From assembly GCA_029378245.1 (NCBI GenBank), contig JARKIF010000021.1, positions 62,001-126,000 of the forward strand: a DNA stretch of 64,000 nt, given 5' to 3'. Position numbers and translations under genes: made by a program. The notes under the pieces were generated by a model. The model ran no database searches. It was not told the origin of the DNA and saw only the letters and a program-made list of their open reading frames with translations. This stretch comes from Roridomyces roridus (Eukaryota; Basidiomycota; Agaricomycetes; Agaricales; Mycenaceae). Shown here piece after piece: positions 49,003-60,349 of the stretch (position 1 is its first letter; every line of letters begins with the position of its first letter).

Positions 49003-49420
49003 AAAAAAAAAAAAAAGCAAACAAATGGAAATACCACACAGTGCAGCGAAAGGAGTCGAACCCTCAAGGTGTTTGGACCCAACCAAATGTAGCCGCGTTC
49101 ATCATGACTCTAGATAGACCCGGTTTCCGACAAGCAAATGATCCTTTCGTCTTCAGGCGGGAAAGTGCTCACTTCGCGCACAAGAGATGATTCGAACCCC
49201 ACCAATGCAAGCGGATTCAGTTAAAGTCATGTGTACTTGTTATTTTGAGGTGAGAGGGCAGAGCAACGGATGCCAAGCCAATGCGGCACGACACTGACGC
49301 CGGTTGAGAATCTACTTCGACAGATAGATTCCTTCAAAAGGGTAATTTCTGTAAAAACAAAAAATGTGTACATTCAACTCCATCAGAGAACAACGGCAGG
49401 AATCGAACCCAGAGCCAGAC
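49003..49420 (-). repeat. Further tRNA-like (SINE-type) modules
   Basis: Three minus-strand B boxes: AGGGTTCGACTCC (plus 49052-49064) ending in a 14-base T run (plus-strand A run 49003-49016), GGGGTTCGAATCATC (plus 49187-49200), and CTGGGTTCGATTCCTG (plus 49398-49412) with a T-rich end near 49354-49366. They continue the cluster that starts at 48246. Confidence 0.55.
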
Positions 49421-49494
49421 AAGTGGACTTGCATGTTCAATTCTCGTCCACGTTGTACTAGAACCAAAATTATTCGCACGCACAAATAAATAGC

Positions 49495-51721
49495 CTAAGC
49501 TGCACCATTTTCAGATTTGTCCCTCTTCTGAGGAAGTAGAACATTCAAATCCTTTTCACAATCCGCCCATTCCTGTCTTATCACCTCTTCCCGACGAGCA
49601 GAGCGAGGCGCAAACACTGCGGGAAACTCCAGCGGCGGGTTGGTAAACTTGACAAAAGTATCAAAGGGGCGTGAAGAAATTGACACCCACAAAACCCACC
49701 TCTCCCTTGAATTCCGTGTCGCTCTCCCCGTAGGAACAGTGTGCAGACTTGTGGATATCAAAGGCCCACAAAATCATCGCAACGTTGATCCACATGGACC
49801 GTTCGGCAAACGGCACACCCGGGCATACTGGTGCAGTTTGTCAATACCATCGACCAAAACAAGTCATCGCAACTCACCCCGCCTACCAAACCCAAACGCA
49901 CTCGTCTCGTAGCCCGACTTCAACTTCTGTCCTTCTAGGAATCGTTCAGGCAGGAACTCCTCTGGGTTTTCGTAGCAATTTTCGTCGTGTTCAATTGCCC
50001 TGTTATGGAATGAACACAGCACTAGAAGAAGGGTGAGGACACTTGCCAGGACACTGCGTAAACGATGCTCCCTTTGGGGATAAAGTACTCCTGCCCTTTA
50101 TATTCCAGGATATCGTCTGCGGTAGATTGATGTGGAATGCCCATCCGCACTGCATACCAAAATCTCTTAGTCGATATATCCATCAGCAAAGAGAAGTGAC
50201 CCACCTGGGAGCCGCCACCTAAGAGTCTCTGCCAAATTGAAACAGTCAATGGCGTGCCGGTCAACTCAAGGCGGAACGAGCACCTCGTACCACAGCCTCG
50301 ACATACGGGAGCTGCGCCCGATCCTGAAATGTCGGCATCCTGTCTTCGCCAACGACTGCGTCGATCTGAGCCTGTGCTCTTCCGATCCAGCTGGGGTGGA
50401 GGAGGCACGCAAGGACGAAGCTTTGCATTTGGGCTGTGGTCTGCGGAGGGCTGTCAGGGGAATCGAAGTAAATACAAATACGTACGGTGTCGATGGCAGC
50501 CTGTAGCATGGCAGACGCCGATATGAGAAAGCATGTAGAGGTACAGGAGGAACTCACGATGCTAAATATGTTGATCAACCGCCGGGTATCTCTTCCCGAT
50601 TTTGAATCCCCGTTCGCAAATGAAGCCGCCCATCTATGTATCATGGTATCATCGTCTCAAAAGAAAAGGAGAGAAGTATACGTACGTGTTCATCCCAGAC
50701 GCCTTCGCATGGTCACCCAGCTTATCAAACAACTCGTCCTCCCGCCTGCGGAATTCCGCTCCCCACTTGCGCCAAGGCATCGGACCGGGGAGGAGGTCCA
50801 GTGAGGGAAGCATGTTGATTATGCTGGTCGAGGGAGTGACTGCATGGACCAGCTCGGTGAGGGACTAATCCTGGGTTATAACATGACAAAACCAGCGAGG
50901 GAGCGTCTTACACGGATGATCTGCTTCAACTCGGGCTCCTCGCCAGTTGGACACCCAAGACCGAACGCTGCGCTAAGCACCGCACTCGCGGATGTCCTCC
51001 ACTCTGTCAGGGCTTCGTCAAGAAAGAAAGTTGACATAGAGACTCACCGTTCCATCTCGTGGAACCAACCCCGCCCACGATTATCCAAAATGCGATTTAC
51101 AGTGGTCAAAGCTTCAAAGTGCTGCAGCGCCTCCGTCTCTCCTGCCCGAACGCCGGCCATGATCCCCCCAGTCAACTTGCGGCCTACGAATTGGGTCCGG
51201 CCAGAGAAGAAGGCCCAGTAAATCTGGTCCGGGTCAATGTAGCGCTGGAAGAAGAACCGTAAATTGAAGCAAGATAATCGACGATGTACGGACATACATA
51301 GATTGGGAGCGTCGGCCGGTCAGAGAATTTCGTGGACCTCTTCTCCATAACTTCTTTCGCCAGGTCCATAGTCCCAAGGAGGATAAAGGTCTGCGGTAGT
51401 CGTTCAAACTGCGACTGGATCGAACCGAAAGGACACTCACCGATCCTGCCATGTTGAGAGACACCATCCCACCGTACTTTTCACAGAGTCTTCTGAAGTA
51501 GGTCGCCATATGCTGTCAAGGTATCAGAAGATAGGAATGCCTAGAGCGACTCAAATTAATCACACCTTTCCGGGAACTTGAAATACATTCCCCACGAGCG
51601 GTAGGCCTTTGGGACCCGGAGGAAGGACAGCAACGGAGCCTGAGGATCGGCGCTTGCGGACGAACCACGAAGCGGCAAGAGCAGCCAGGCCGGCCAACAC
51701 GAGTTTTCTGTCCAGGTTCAT
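49495..51721 (-). CDS. Cytochrome P450 monooxygenase 2
   Basis: About 520 residues in 11-12 exons, starting MNLDRKLVLAGLAALAASWF (membrane anchor), then the basic stop-transfer KRR and the Pro-rich hinge LPPGPKGLPLVGNVF. The distinctive C-helix region reads GRKLTGGIMAG. Later parts are the I-helix variant QAAIDTTTAQM, LPYVEAVVRE with the ExxR beginning, the PERF motif LPERF, and the heme loop FGFGRRVCPG with Cys as ligand (an intron splits GRR and VCPG). The C-terminus is unusually hydrophilic (LPQKRDKSENGAA). No inactivating change noted. It differs clearly from the P450 at 8494, so the two belong to different CYP families. Substrate unknown. Confidence 0.88.
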
Positions 51722-52477
51722 TGTGACGGGTGGGTAGCAACGGCTCTCAGATGCATGTGAGTATTTATTTGAATGACAAGACGAGTGGATTTGTGAAAAC
51801 CGACTTCATCGCACCTGCGCGACCAATGAAAGACTTTGGTGAATAACGGCGCAGGCCGCTCCGTCGATTCCATAAGCAAAAGGACTCGATGAATTGAATT
51901 CACCTGATGCTCCGCGAGCTGGGAGTCTGGGATTGGCTCTGGAGGAGATGTAAACCCGCTTGGATTCCCGGGGACTCCATCGGGATTCGGTGATTATGCC
52001 GCGTGCGGGCACGGCTGGCCGCCGCCGCCCTCAGTGAGGCATTTAGAATTTCTCCTAGGTGTCCCGACCGATACACTTGCTCGGTTAGCGCCTGGTGAGG
52101 GGAACCTGAGCGAGACTTTGGCGAGACTGAGTGTCGGTGCAGAGCAAGTGCAGAATCCACTGGCAGATGCCAGCTCAAGTAGTCGGATAGCGCTCCCCTT
52201 GCCGTTTTATTGTCGCAGTCGCTTGGCACTTTGAAGTTTGGGGGATCCCAACACGCCGCAGGTCGACACGGTGGATCAGGACAGTCACTGTACAGTGTAG
52301 TTGTCGTCGAAGCGAAAGAAAGGACGCAACACGTGACACCGCGATCCTTACAAATACAACGGATTGCCAAGGCGGTGTCCGGATCAACAACAAACATCGG
52401 CGCATCAATGTGGAATCACGGAATTGGTTTTATAGGCCGGATAACCCGGATTTTCCCGAACCGCGAAAGTGCCGAGT
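51722..52477. other. Upstream region of P450 2
   Basis: No gene recognised. It holds the minus-strand promoter of the P450. Short open frames only. Confidence 0.4.
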
Positions 52478-53300
52478 ATTAGCACAAAGTCCGAGATTTC
52501 GAATAACCGCAGAACCGTCACCGTGATGGCGGTGCCACGGTGTTCTCACGGTGCGGCAGCCATCACGGCCAGCAAAGTCTTGATCATGATGCGCTCTGGC
52601 GGGATGAGCCCGCCAGACTCCGCCTGCATGATCCCTATCTTGAATTCATGTACATAAGAACTTGATATAAGAATAACAATTTCTACTGTGTAAGTAATGG
52701 ATGGCGGGCGGGGCGCAAAATACTCGCAATCGGTGCACGCGTGGGTTCCTTAGGTTGGGGTACGGTGCCGTACGCGCAGCGACGAAGAGTAGGCGGATGG
52801 GGAGTAGCTGATGGCAGGCTGGTGCTATGACGGGATGCCCATGACGCGGCGAGCTCGAGTGCAATACGTCGTGGTGAGGCGCGAAGGAAGGCATTGCGCC
52901 CCGAGGGAAAGCGGCGTGGTGGAGGCCATGTACATATGGCGTGTACGAAGCTGACGGCAGTGGCGACTGTGAGTCGGGCAAGGACTGTGAGGGTGCCAAG
53001 ACAATCTTTACCCGACCGTGACGGGGCGTTGAAAGACTGGGGCGGTGGCGGTGGCGGTGGCGTTAGCTGTAGGCGTGGTGAGAACAGGGAGTGACGGGGA
53101 GTGGGAGCGATGAACGAGCCAGACGACGGGCGGGGGACGAGGACGACTAGGAGGCGGCTGAGACAGGTGGAAAGGGGCTGACAAACCTTGATCCGTGATG
53201 GCATCACCACCGAGATCACTGAGACAACCGGGATCACCACCGAACAACCGGGATCAGCACCCCGGTTCTGCGGTTATCCCAATTCCCGGACGCTCTCAGT
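52478..53300. mobile_element. Candidate short element with inverted ends (about 0.82 kb)
   Basis: GTCCGAGATTTCGA plus ATAACCGCAGAACCG at 52489-52517 recurs inverted as GTCCGGGAATTGGG plus ATAACCGCAGAACCG at 53262-53291. The 15-base core is perfect. Next to each end are repeated (C)GGTGGTGAT/GTGATGGC words. The interior open frames on both strands are low-complexity (Pro and Gly runs) and not believable genes. No target-site duplication was identified. Confidence 0.45.
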
Positions 53301-53310
53301 ATTAGAGTGC

Positions 53311-54146
53311 GTTTGGGAGTTGGAAAGTCCGGGATCGAAGGAACGATCGGCGGACTTTTGATGTGATCGGCGGACTTTTGATGTGATCGGCGGACTTTTG
53401 ATGTGATCGGCGGACTTTGATGTGATGTCGGAGTGTTTCACTCCAGCATCTGCCGAGGTAGCCGAGCCTCCTTCGATGCTACCGCAAGGTCTCATTAAAT
53501 AAGAAACATTGGGTAACTTAAGGGAAAGGCAGCAGATAAAGTGGTGTGACTTGTAATTACATCTGCTACCGAGCCTGAAAACGACGGTGCTCCGTAATAA
53601 GTATTACAGTGCCCCAATAACTTGCCAAAAGGGTCCGCCGTGGTGAGGATAGAAGCGGGAGGGAGGGTGAACATAGAAGAAGGCGTAGCGGCAAGCGGGC
53701 GCGAGCCGATTCGCGTCGGAGAACAAGGCCGGCGGGTGCAAGGCGTGTGTCTAACCAGTGCGCACCGTGGGCACAATCCCGGCGGCAAACCTTTCGCAGA
53801 CCGTGTACAACGATGCAAGGGTTGACCAGACACCTGCTGCAGCAGATACACACTGGGCGAGACAGTGAAAACGCGAGAAAGGAGTTCACGCACCTGGAAA
53901 GACTCCTTGAAGACTCCGACTCCCGCTGCAACTCAGCCTGCAAGTGGCTGCTGGCACCTCCGAGTCGCTGATTGTCCGCATGGCCCCGTTCGTTGATCAT
54001 CGCCTCATACCGTGCAGACGGCTGTGGATATTGCATGCGGTGAGTGGAAGGGAGCTCTGATCAGTGATTTGAATCTCCGCGGTCTGGCCGATTGGGCCGG
54101 CGGACGTGATGGCAGACTTTGATCCCGCACTTTCCAACTCCCAAAC
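53311..54146. mobile_element. Candidate MITE-like element (0.84 kb)
   Basis: A 26-base end (GTTTGGGAGTTGGAAAG then TCCGGGATC, 53311-53336) recurs inverted at 54121-54146 with one mismatch. Inside the left end is a 20-base tandem repeat, and on the right CGGCGGACGTGATGGCAGAC is a related inverted word. No transposase. The short length and paired ends suit a miniature inverted-repeat element, probably mobilised in trans. Confidence 0.6.
53344..53423 (+). repeat. 20-bp direct repeat, four copies
   Basis: GATCGGCGGACTTTTGATGT occurs four times head to tail, starting at 53344, 53364, 53384 and 53404. The last copy lacks one T. It lies just inside the left end of the MITE-like element and could be a subterminal protein-binding array. 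Confidence 0.9.
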
Positions 54147-54802
54147 TTTCTGCCGGCAGATACAGACAACTGCCATTTCGTCACCATTCAGTGAACACAA
54201 CTGACCCCAACAGACAATGCGAACGTTCAAATTCCCAGACACACCGAAACAAAGCCTGTGTGCGGAGCAAAAGCAGGAGCACCAGGCAGGATTCGAACCC
54301 ACCCCAGAGCGTTGTGGTGTTGTTGTGGAGACAACAATATGCCAATAAGAGAGCCGCTTGTTACTTCCGGAATGAAAGGGTAATGAGGTGTATCTAGTCA
54401 GATCCGGTCGATCTGAAGTGGTTTGGCACGCGGTCCCGGAACATCTTGCTCTCAGCTTGGCGCTGGACGTGGTCGCGCAGGCGAACCATCGCCGATCTGA
54501 TCCTGACCCTTCCCGCTCCCGGCATTGTTCGGCCGGTACAGAAACAGTCTAAACGGACATTCAACCCTACCAAGTACAAAATACTGAAACATTAATTTTG
54601 GTATGTATGTTCCCGCGTTCCACCTGGGTACGCGGGTAGCGGCATGCCGTGAATTAGGAGTGGACAGCGACGGTGAGTGGCGATGGCCAATGTAACCTCT
54701 ACAGTTTAATTAGAACTTAAACAGCGTATTTGGAAGTTGAAAGTCATTGGCACTCACGGGTGTAGGAACCCAGCGCTGATTTTGGTTAAATTCGTCGGCG
54801 TC
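54147..54802. other. Gap with one tRNA-like B box
   Basis: A minus-strand B box (GGGTTCGAATCCTGCC, plus 54285-54300) marks another tRNA-like fragment without a clear T run. No coding gene is supported. Confidence 0.4.
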
Positions 54803-55346
54803 CTATGATTGAGATTCGTCGTGGGAGGCAATGGCGACGGGAAGCAGTGGGGACTCCGGCGACGGTCTGGCGTGAGGGAAGCTCATCGGACGTGCAATGG
54901 GAAGGAGAAGCTTAGGGTACGCACGGGAGTGGCAACTTCACATCAGGAGTCCACCCCACTCCTCCGTCCACCAGGAATGGAGTCTTGACGTCATTCCCCG
55001 CCTCGACATCACTTCTCCTCCCTCCCGTTGCAGATGTAGAACACCGTCGAGCCGCATAGGCAGCAATCTCCCAAAGGCCAAACACCAGCACCGAACACGC
55101 GATGGTGAGCTTGAACGCGCGCAGGAGATACTCGTGCGTCAACGCAATCTGAGCAATGCGCACCACCGTGGTGTCTTGGGGATGAATGGGCGTCGGCTGG
55201 GATACGAGCTGAGACATGAAGTACAGGTGGCCGAGATGGAGGAGCCCGTGGACCAGGCCAAGGATGATGATGAAGGAGAGGGAGGTGCAGATTAGGAACT
55301 CGCGCACGAGGAGGGTTAGGGAGGGTCGGTCGGTGGAGGACGACAT
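54803..55346 (-). CDS. Small membrane protein with two transmembrane helices, unknown function
   Basis: Two exons (54925-55346 and 54803-54866) give 161 residues. Hydrophobic segments are FLICTSLSFIIILGLVHGLL (residues about 17-36) and LTIACSVLVFGLWEIAAYAA (about 79-98). The loop contains a His-rich LHLGHLYF. The C-terminal tail is Ser/Asp/Pro-rich and probably cytosolic. The intron (gtgcgt...gccag) is in frame and leads to SPESPLLPVAIASH and a stop at 54803. Without splicing the product ends at 54912 after LPCVP. Not recognised as a known family. Confidence 0.65.
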
Positions 55347-55598
55347 GGTGGGTGTGCGAGGAGGAAGAGGTCTGAGATGGTGTCCAGGAGGCGGCTGTTA
55401 TAAGATCGTTGATCGAGTGGATTCATATCTTAGGGGTTTGAATAAGGGGAAATTAGAATGGATCCGGGCTCTTCCTGACAAAGCGGTGCATTCGAGTTCT
55501 GATTCCTTCCTTCTCTCACAGAAGTTTCGAAAGATATACTTGCATATCAGGTGGAAGTCAGGTACAAGATGGCGATGCATTCCACAGTAATAAACGGC

Positions 55599-55644
55599 GG
55601 GTTCGAATCCCCTTCAATGCATGTCTGGCAGGCCAGCGTTTTTT
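55599..55644 (+). repeat. tRNA-like (SINE-type) 3' part
   Basis: B box GCGGGTTCGAATCCCC at 55598-55613, followed by a T6 run at 55639-55644. The preceding 150 bases probably belong to the same unit, but no A box is clear. Confidence 0.45.
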
Positions 55645-55804
55645 CTTCCGAAGGCTCCGTCGCATCTGATTCCCTCAGGATTCCTGTGGAGAATTTCACC
55701 GCTCCGGGTATGTATTGTGCAGCTGCGACTCTATTCCTATTGGTACATGCTCCAATGTCTCTCTGGCGGAGCCTCCGCACCCAGCGTCTCCATGCCTGCC
55801 CCAC

Positions 55805-57797
55805 TCACAAGGCCTCCCGATTCAGCGGTGGCGGCGGCGGCGGCGGATAGAAATGCCGCATCGGCATCCCATGACCCAGCTCCGAATCAAACTTATCAAA
55901 CTTCCTCTCATCCGACGTTGCCGCGTTCTCACCATCGGTATCGCGCCCGCTCCCAGCTGAACGATCGCGCACCGAGAGTGATTGCGTGGTGACGTTTACG
56001 ATGGGTGAGACTCCACTGGGCTGTGGTAGAAACATCAGCGGGAACCGAACTAGCCAGGAAGATGAAAAAGAAAAAATTGAGACGTACATGGTACGCCGAC
56101 CTCCTCGTCGTCAAGCTGAAGCTTCCCTGGGACGCCCCCTGTGATCTAAACCCTGGGCCCGAGCTAGCACCGTTCGGCGTCTGCTCGAAGAGGACGTTTG
56201 GTGCATCGTAGTTGGAGACATCTTCGCGCCATGGACGGGTGTTGAGTCTGTCGTTGGCGAGTGACGTCAGATCAAAAGCTTAGAGTGGCCAGCCAGAAAG
56301 GACGGACGTGCTAACTAGGGAATTGCTGTATAACTTTGAAAGCGGGAAATCAATGAGGAAGTTCCTGCCGGGACCAGAGATGAGATTCGACAGAGCTGAC
56401 GAGGAAGACCAACTCACATGGTTGAATCTGGCATGGCAATGTATAGGATCATGTCCGCGAGAGAGGCGGCGGCAGTAATGGCCCTAGAATGTCGATTAGA
56501 ACACAGACTCGGATTGCATGACTAGGACGCACCCAGTCTGCACGGTCACTAATCCTCCACATTAGCCCGCGAACGAAAAAGAAAGAATGCACTCGACACA
56601 CGCCGTATAATCTTGTTCAAGTAGCTATCCGTCGAGATGGGGTTATTCCTCGGGCCCTTGCGAACCCACTGCCGCACCGAGCCGCAATCAATCGACGTCG
56701 CACGGGCGCCAGAAAGAGTCGACGCACCAACGAGATAACCAGCGACCCCGTGAGGAACACGTCGCACGCTGCGCTGGCTGCGAGCCATGTGATGACCTCG
56801 GGGTGAAACTCGCCGAATTGAGAGAAATTGGGGCGGAGAGTGACCATAGTGGTGACGGAGATGCCACCGCCTGAAGGTGGAGATTGATGAGTAAGTCTGG
56901 GGAGAGCTGAAGACGCGCACCGAGAGCAACGATAGCCAATAAACAGATGATAGCCGGTAGGATGGTGGAGTTGGTGATAACGCGTACGCGCCAAGCGACG
57001 AAGATTTGGATCGGCATGGATATGAGAACCTTCGGTATCGGGATTAGTGGAGTTGTCAAGTCGAGATGAAAACAAAGATGGCATTACCGTCATGACAGCG
57101 TCTGGCGAGAAAGATCGGTGAGAACTCGTTTCCCCGCAATCTTTGTCTGTGCACTCACCGGGTCTCAGCACTGGGAAGCGCCATGGTCAGCTCAGGCTCT
57201 CGGTATCCAGTAGGGGGATTACTCACTGACTGGAGAGGTTATAAGCGCCTCCGGCTTGCCTACGAAAACGCGCATCAGTGCGGCCGTCCGACTATCAAGA
57301 AGAAGATGCTGGTCACCGTAGCGGAGAATCAGTGGTTCGTAGATCAATCCAATGTCGGACACCCAATTGGCTGTCTCCATGATGAGGAGATAGAGAACTA
57401 GATATCGGAACCACGGCCGGTCGCTGAAGGGCACAAGTAATGAGTAGGAAGAAAGGAATGGGAGTGGATGAGCTCACCGTTGGTAGCGGTGGTAGTAAAT
57501 GTAAGACTAACCACGCGTTTGGATCAGCGATCCGCGGATGCACATATTATTGCCGAGATTTACCTGCACAAGAAGCACCTGCGTATCATGATGAAAGGCA
57601 ATCAAGGCGAGGAATGTGAAAACATGCATACACCATATAGCAAGGTATTGAGGAGGACGCCCAACAGCAAGGGACCAAACCTGCAAAGTGAGAGTCAGTT
57701 GCAAAAGGGAACTGACTCGGAAGAAAAGCACTGACAAGAGAGTGACATCGGGTGGGCCGGCGGGGACGGCAGGAGGAGCGGTGGCCGACTCGGACAT
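55805..57797 (-). CDS. DUF6534-type multi-pass membrane protein
   Basis: About 12 exons, many very short. It starts MSESATAPPAVPAGPPDV, then the family's first helix FGPLLLGVLLNTLLYG. A 15-nt exon encodes VLLVQ. Next come SYIYYHRYQRDRPWFRY, LLIMETANWVSDIGL, a helix around AVMTVLISMPIQIFVAWRV, TILPAIICLLAIVALG, WLAASAACDVFLTGSLV, and the typical ending FLIDFPLSKLYSNSLV with LNTR. This is the agaricomycete DUF6534 family, seven predicted helices, function unknown. The tail is hydrophilic and carries seven prolines shortly before the stop. TATAAAA (minus, 57829-57835) lies 32 bases before the ATG. Exon-level detail between 56280 and 57180 is approximate. Confidence 0.85.
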
Positions 57798-57835
57798 GGC
57801 GAGTGGAAAGAGACGAAATTCCAGCCCCTTTTATA

Positions 57836-60231
57836 AAACAAACTTCAATAGGAGCGAAACACCGGAAGCGGCGAAGCGGATCCATCTCGCATCGCGCGAT
57901 CAGATGCTCTTTCTGATCGTTTCTGCCGGTCACCACGCGTTGAGATGCAGACCGTCGTTCTTAAGCATGGAATGCCATACTGTGTAGACTTGCGACCAGT
58001 CGGGATCAGCTGCGCCAATCGTGATAAGCGCAGCCACGTGAGGAGGCGAACGCGGATGATCACGAGCCTGCGTTGCCCCGATTTTTAGCTGCTGGGAAGA
58101 CCTCAATCGTGGTAGCAATAAGGTATCTGCCGCCGATGAAATTTACAAGCGGAAGTCTGGGGAAAGACCCGGATGTGATCGACCAAGACCGAACGATCTA
58201 GGGCAACTGGTTTGGAAAACATCTGGTTCCTGACAATTTCGAGAGAACGACGGACTCCTGAGTTACTGATGATGTCAACGATTGTGAGCTCCGCGCAAGT
58301 CATGGGGCGGACGGGTCGAAAGCGGGCTGACAAGAAAACGGCGGGCTAGGTGAACGTGACACGGACAGCGACGGGAGTTGAGAGCGCCGGAAAGCGGAGA
58401 TGATGGGGAGTGCGGTATCCAGCCTGGATGTCGAATTTGGTCACCAGTATGCATCAGTGCAAGCCGAGTACAGTCAAGAAAAAAAACAGACTCTTGACTA
58501 CGAATAGAGAGTAGAGGCTACTCGGAGCGTCAACCTCAGTGAGCCTGGGCCACGACGTCGACGAGGCATCTACGAAGGCTGATAGTTCCGTGTGAGTTCC
58601 GTCCGACGTACGTGGCTTGGAAGATGGTCAGGTTACCTGGAGGACAGCACGAGATAGAGCATAGAGGAGCGAAAAGAGTTCAAAAATGGAGCGGGAATTT
58701 AGATTTCGGGAACAAGCCGGGAAAAGGTGCAGCGAAGAGATTTCGAGCCAGAGAATTGACGTCGTCACGCTCGCTGCGCGGCTGCGGAGCATGATTCATG
58801 AATCCTCGCCTATCCTTATCAGGAGAGAGAGAGTCGTACTGATCTGTTATATCCATCCTGTGGCAAGACGAACGCCGTTTGGCTCTGAGAAGCACGAGAT
58901 TTCCAAGAGAATTGGACAGCTCCTGGAAGCGCATTGCGAAAAAGTGAGACCTCGAGCTTTGAGATGTGAGTGGAATTCGGACAGGAAGTCGTTTGGGCCG
59001 GCTGACGCTTGTCGAGCCTCAGCCAGAGAACATGGTGGTCGAGAACAAGGAGCTTTGATCGGATCACCGGCTATTTCGGCCGAAAAATTCCAACGCCAGA
59101 TAAGCCCAAGATAAGCCTCTCGGTCAATCTCGGTCTCCTTCTTCGGAAGTTTTCCCAGCTCATCGCCGCCATCGTTGGAGAGCATTAGTTGCCATCGGAT
59201 TCAATCGGACATCCCACCTTGATCCCACCTCGTGTTCAGTGGCATCCGAATCCACTGTCGTTCCAAATTTCTAGAGCACCCACTGTTCGATTCAACGGCT
59301 CGGTATCACGCAAGTACTTATCATTGTTCTCATTGTCCTTTTTTTGTAAAGCTATGGATGTTTCGACTCGGCTGGTATGATTCCTTCTTGAACGGTCGGA
59401 TTGACCTTGCATAACAACATCAAGGTCCATTTCGTTGCAAACGGTCCGCATCTGCATTAGCCGTTCAGCCATGATGTCGCAGCTGGAGCCTGCTTTCCAT
59501 GCCCAGAGCACCGGGAGTTATCGTCGTTTCGTTGAGCGCAGCAACGATGGTTCCCCCGGATGGTAGGACAGAGAGGCTGCTGAAGGTTGAAACGTGACGA
59601 CGGTGAAAAGGCCAGTATCGTAGTTGGGTGACCTGGTATACAAAACCAGCGGAGATTTCTTCTTGAATGCCACCATGCCGAATTGCCTTCCGAGACCCGA
59701 CCCACGCGGCGCGCCTGATCGACGGCAACCAACGGCTATCACAAGCGTGTCACAGCGTGACCCTCTCTTTCACTAACCACCACCATCTCGAACACATTCG
59801 AAGAATTGGGCGTGATTCAAGATGCTGAGCCGCTATGCTGGCTTCTGGTACAATCCCAGAGCTCACAAACTGTGGCTGGTTGGCTACGGAACATTGCTTG
59901 CCGGGTACAGATACCTTTTAGTTATCGCTCCCGCCGCGCCGACTCAATGCAGGGGAAGCTCATGGTTTTGACTGTAACGATGACGACTGCAGCGAGTCCT
60001 CGCATTTGAATTGTTTCTGGTTCCCTGGAAATCACCTCATGCGGCGGGCCCGGGAGAGGAGATTGTGGAATGCAATTCCCAAGTTTGGACGCGATCGTCA
60101 AGGTACGAATGTTGTCGTCTCCTCTATTGAATATGTTACCTTGCATGCGTCTTCAAGGTGACCTCGGGATACTTGCCTGTGGGTGCTGTCCCAAAATTAC
60201 ACCCTCTCCGGAGCACACCGATACACCCAGG
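57836..60231. other. 2.4-kb gene-free stretch
   Basis: Open frames on both strands are short and lack supportable splice structure. The minus-strand frame near 59465-59730 has somewhat protein-like text (GGTIVAALNETTITPGALG) but no recognisable family. It is probably intergenic with degraded remnants. Confidence 0.4.
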
Positions 60232-60238
60232 TATAAAA
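60232..60238 (+). promoter_or_regulatory. TATA box of the class II peroxidase gene
   Basis: TATAAAA lies 118 bases before the ATG at 60350. Confidence 0.55.
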
Positions 60239-60349
60239 GCATCAGGAAGCCCCAGGGTCCGACATTCTTTCAGCCTTTGAAACAGTGTTTCAACTCCATT
60301 CTTTCTCTTCCCATCGATTTTTTCGCTGGTCTTTCTTTCTCGAGCTACC

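Noticed and set aside
48246..49420. Working tRNA genes at the GGTTCGAATCC motifs
   Set aside because: I could not form acceptor, D and anticodon stems around any of them. Only the T-arm-like B box is preserved, so they are tRNA-like repeats. The only complete tRNA fold is at 62905-62995.
52683..53240. 185-codon minus-strand frame with a proline run
   Set aside because: Low-complexity repeats within a candidate inverted-end element. No splice structure or family match, and an opposite-strand frame is equally open.
53344..53423. CRISPR-like repeats
   Set aside because: The four 20-bp units are directly adjacent with no unique spacers, and the genome is eukaryotic.
59465..59730. Minus-strand frame with protein-like text
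   Set aside because: Two alternative frames are equally open, and there are no splice partners and no recognisable motif.
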